Shown in pieces: positions 62,628 through 64,000 of a stretch of 64,000 bases of DNA. The number at the start of each line of letters is the position of its first letter. Within the stretch, counting starts at the first letter, position 1. Origin of the DNA: JANTGF01 sp033791445 (lineage in GTDB: Bacteria; Bacteroidota; Bacteroidia; Bacteroidales; VadinHA17); assembly GCA_033791445.1 (NCBI GenBank), contig JASJGS010000044.1, forward strand, positions 1 through 64,000. The letters are read 5' to 3'. The notes beneath the pieces were generated by a model. The model had not been told where the DNA came from. It saw only the letters and a program-made list of their open reading frames with translations, and did no database searches. The position numbers and the translations under genes were made by a program.

Positions 62628-63731
62628 ATGCACATAGAAAACGATAAAAGAATAGTAATGACTCTTGATGCCGGTGGTACGAATTTTGTTTTTTCAGCTA
62701 TGCAGGGTGGTAAAGAAATAGTTGAAACTATAAGCCTGCCATCCAATGCATCAAATCTTGATCTTTGCCTCGAAACTCTGGTTAAAGGATTTAGTAGCAT
62801 TCGGCAATCGCTAAAAATAGAACCGGAAGCGATTAGTTTTGCCTTTCCCGGTCCGAGTGATTACCCGGCCGGAGTGATAGGTGATTTGCCAAACCTTCCT
62901 GCATTCAGGGGAGGGATAGCTCTGGGTCCAATGTTGGAACATGAATTTAAAATGCCTGTCTATATTAATAATGACGGGAGTTTATTTGCTTACGGTGAGG
63001 CTATTGCAGGATTTCTACCATACATTAATGGCTTATTGGAAAAGGGTGGTAGTCCCAAAATATATAAGAATCTTATTGGGTTTACACTGGGAACGGGTTT
63101 TGGAGGAGGTATTGTAATAAATGGAAAGTTGTTGGTGGGAGATAATTCTCTTGGAGCAGAGGCATGGCTGCTTCGTGATAACAGTGATTTGACAATGAAT
63201 GTGGAAGAAAGTATTAGCATTCGCGCAATAAAAAAAGCTTATGCATCTTTTGCAAACATTAGTATTGACCTTGCCCCAGAACCGAAGGATATTTTTGAAA
63301 TTGCCATGGGGCTGCAAAAAGGAGATGAAAATGCTGCTGTAAAATCTTATGAAAAGATGGCTACTGCCCTGGGAGAAGCAATGGCAACAGTAGTGACCCT
63401 GGTAGATGGACTGGTTGTCATTGGAGGTGGTATTTCTGCGGCTCACCCTATATTTCTTAAGAAAACAGTGGAAGCTATGAATAGTTCCTTTACCACACCT
63501 GGAGGGGAAAAATTTCCACGCCTGGCAGAAAGAGTGTTCAACCTGGAGAATGAAGATAGCCTGAGACAGTTTATTAAGGGGGAATCGAAGCAGATCAATA
63601 TTCCACACACAAACAAAAAATTATTGTATGACCCATTGGCCAGAACAGGAGTTGGAATATCCAGATATGGCACCAGTCGCTCTATTGCATTGGGTGCCTA
63701 TGCTTTTGCTCTGGATAAGCTGGATGAATAA
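62628..63731 (+). CDS. ROK-family sugar kinase without the zinc motif
   Basis: A 367-residue hexose kinase. MTLDAGGTNFVFS is the phosphate-binding motif, and YINNDGSLFAYGEA contains the catalytic Asp. GFTLGTGFGGGIVINGKLLVG follows. The usual ROK zinc motif (CxCGxxGC after the GAEAW position) is missing; instead the chain reads SLGAEAWLLRDNSDL. There is an insertion near 300-350 (NIPHTNKKLLYDPLARTG). It is followed 27 nt later by nagB, which suggests a GlcNAc or glucose kinase role. Confidence 0.85.
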   Translation: MHIENDKRIVMTLDAGGTNFVFSAMQGGKEIVETISLPSNASNLDLCLETLVKGFSSIRQSLKIEPEAISFAFPGPSDYPAGVIGDLPNLPAFRGGIALGPMLEHEFKMPVYINNDGSLFAYGEAIAGFLPYINGLLEKGGSPKIYKNLIGFTLGTGFGGGIVINGKLLVGDNSLGAEAWLLRDNSDLTMNVEESISIRAIKKAYASFANISIDLAPEPKDIFEIAMGLQKGDENAAVKSYEKMATALGEAMATVVTLVDGLVVIGGGISAAHPIFLKKTVEAMNSSFTTPGGEKFPRLAERVFNLENEDSLRQFIKGESKQINIPHTNKKLLYDPLARTGVGISRYGTSRSIALGAYAFALDKLDE

Positions 63732-63758
63732 AATTACCTAATGTAGAAAACATATATC

Positions 63759-64000
63759 ATGAAAATAGATTTTAGGGAACTAAAACCAGACTCTAGCCAG
63801 AGTCATTTTGAAAAAGTTCCGGTTATGATTTTTGAAAATGCCGGAGAGGCTTCATTAAAGGTGGCAAAAGAGATTGCTTCTCTTATTAGAGAAAAAAATA
63901 AGCAGGGAAAATCCTGCGTTTTAGGCCTTCCAACTGGTTCAACACCCATTGGGGTATACGTGGAGTTAGTTCGCTTGCATGAAGAGGAAGGATTGAGCTT
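63759..64000 (+). CDS. nagB: Glucosamine-6-phosphate deaminase, N-terminal part (3' end outside window)
   Basis: First 80 codons of a NagB-type deaminase. VPVMIFENAGEASLKVAKEIASLI and CVLGLPTGSTPIGVYVELVRLHEEEGLS match the Bacteroidota form, whose active-site loop includes LGLxTGxTP. In this phylum the protein is often about 650 residues long with an added C-terminal domain; the length here cannot be judged. It starts 27 nt after the ROK gene. Confidence 0.85.
   Translation, partial: MKIDFRELKPDSSQSHFEKVPVMIFENAGEASLKVAKEIASLIREKNKQGKSCVLGLPTGSTPIGVYVELVRLHEEEGLS

Noticed and set aside
1..64000. tRNA, rRNA, CRISPR, IS elements or prophage genes
   Set aside because: I found no tRNA-like cloverleaf, repeat-spacer array, transposase or integrase in any part by reading; a tRNAscan or ISfinder run could still reveal a missed one.

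Overview
The window looks like a chromosomal segment from a member of the Bacteroidota, probably a Bacteroidales/Marinilabiliales-type glycan degrader. The evidence is AT-rich DNA, many secreted or lipoprotein glycosidases and sulfatases, Bacteroidota-style promoter boxes of the form TAnnTTTG, and almost no Shine-Dalgarno sequences. I see no rRNA, tRNA, insertion sequence, CRISPR array or phage gene. The taxonomic placement is inference.

Region 1 (1-14.4 kb) is a polysaccharide-utilisation segment read mostly leftward: a GH29 fucosidase, a GH123-type N-acetylgalactosaminidase, three formylglycine sulfatases, a PhoD-like phosphoesterase, a five-bladed propeller glycosidase and a truncated GH2 beta-galactosidase. 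One MFS transporter is read rightward. No SusC/SusD pair is in view. The likely substrate is a sulfated, fucosylated glycan containing GalNAc and galactose.

Region 2 (14.4-25 kb) is mainly housekeeping: a membrane DHp-receiver hybrid without a kinase domain, an AsmA-like giant, an ACT-type protein, a CYTH enzyme, lysC-lysA, an unknown secreted protein and an SDR. A degenerate repeat tract lies before lysC. A TTAACA-N3-TGTTAA palindrome occurs at both the ACT/CYTH promoter region and the lysC promoter region.

Region 3 (24.7-33.1 kb) is a complete uptake [NiFe]-hydrogenase locus with the extra proximal-cluster cysteines of O2-tolerant group 1d enzymes. It is headed by a small OB-fold-like protein and a near-perfect sigma-54 promoter. 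A sensorless, motif-variant sigma-54 activator and hypC-hypD-hypE lie upstream.

Region 4 (33.2-46.6 kb) handles monosaccharides. A GH109 alpha-N-acetylgalactosaminidase, an SSS symporter and a NahK-like kinase form one leftward module. A GH106-like hydrolase, L-fucose isomerase, L-fuculokinase and an epimerase-type SDR form a rightward one. These match the sugars that Region 1 enzymes would release.

Region 5 (45.8-60 kb) is an unusual operon opposite a GntR/UTRA regulator with a 32-bp palindromic operator. It encodes a 2-oxoacid dehydrogenase E2 and a fused E1, a Pycsar-effector-type membrane protein, a PHP hydrolase, an SDR with an orphan N-terminal domain, two paralogous secreted CotH-like proteins and a SorE-like dehydrogenase. 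A convergent phosphohexomutase-PfkB kinase pair follows. I regard this as the best candidate for an undescribed pathway.

Region 6 (60-64 kb) has aquaporin Z, a PPK2 kinase, a KdsD/GutQ-type SIS isomerase with a palindrome around its promoter, a zinc-motif-less ROK kinase and the start of nagB.
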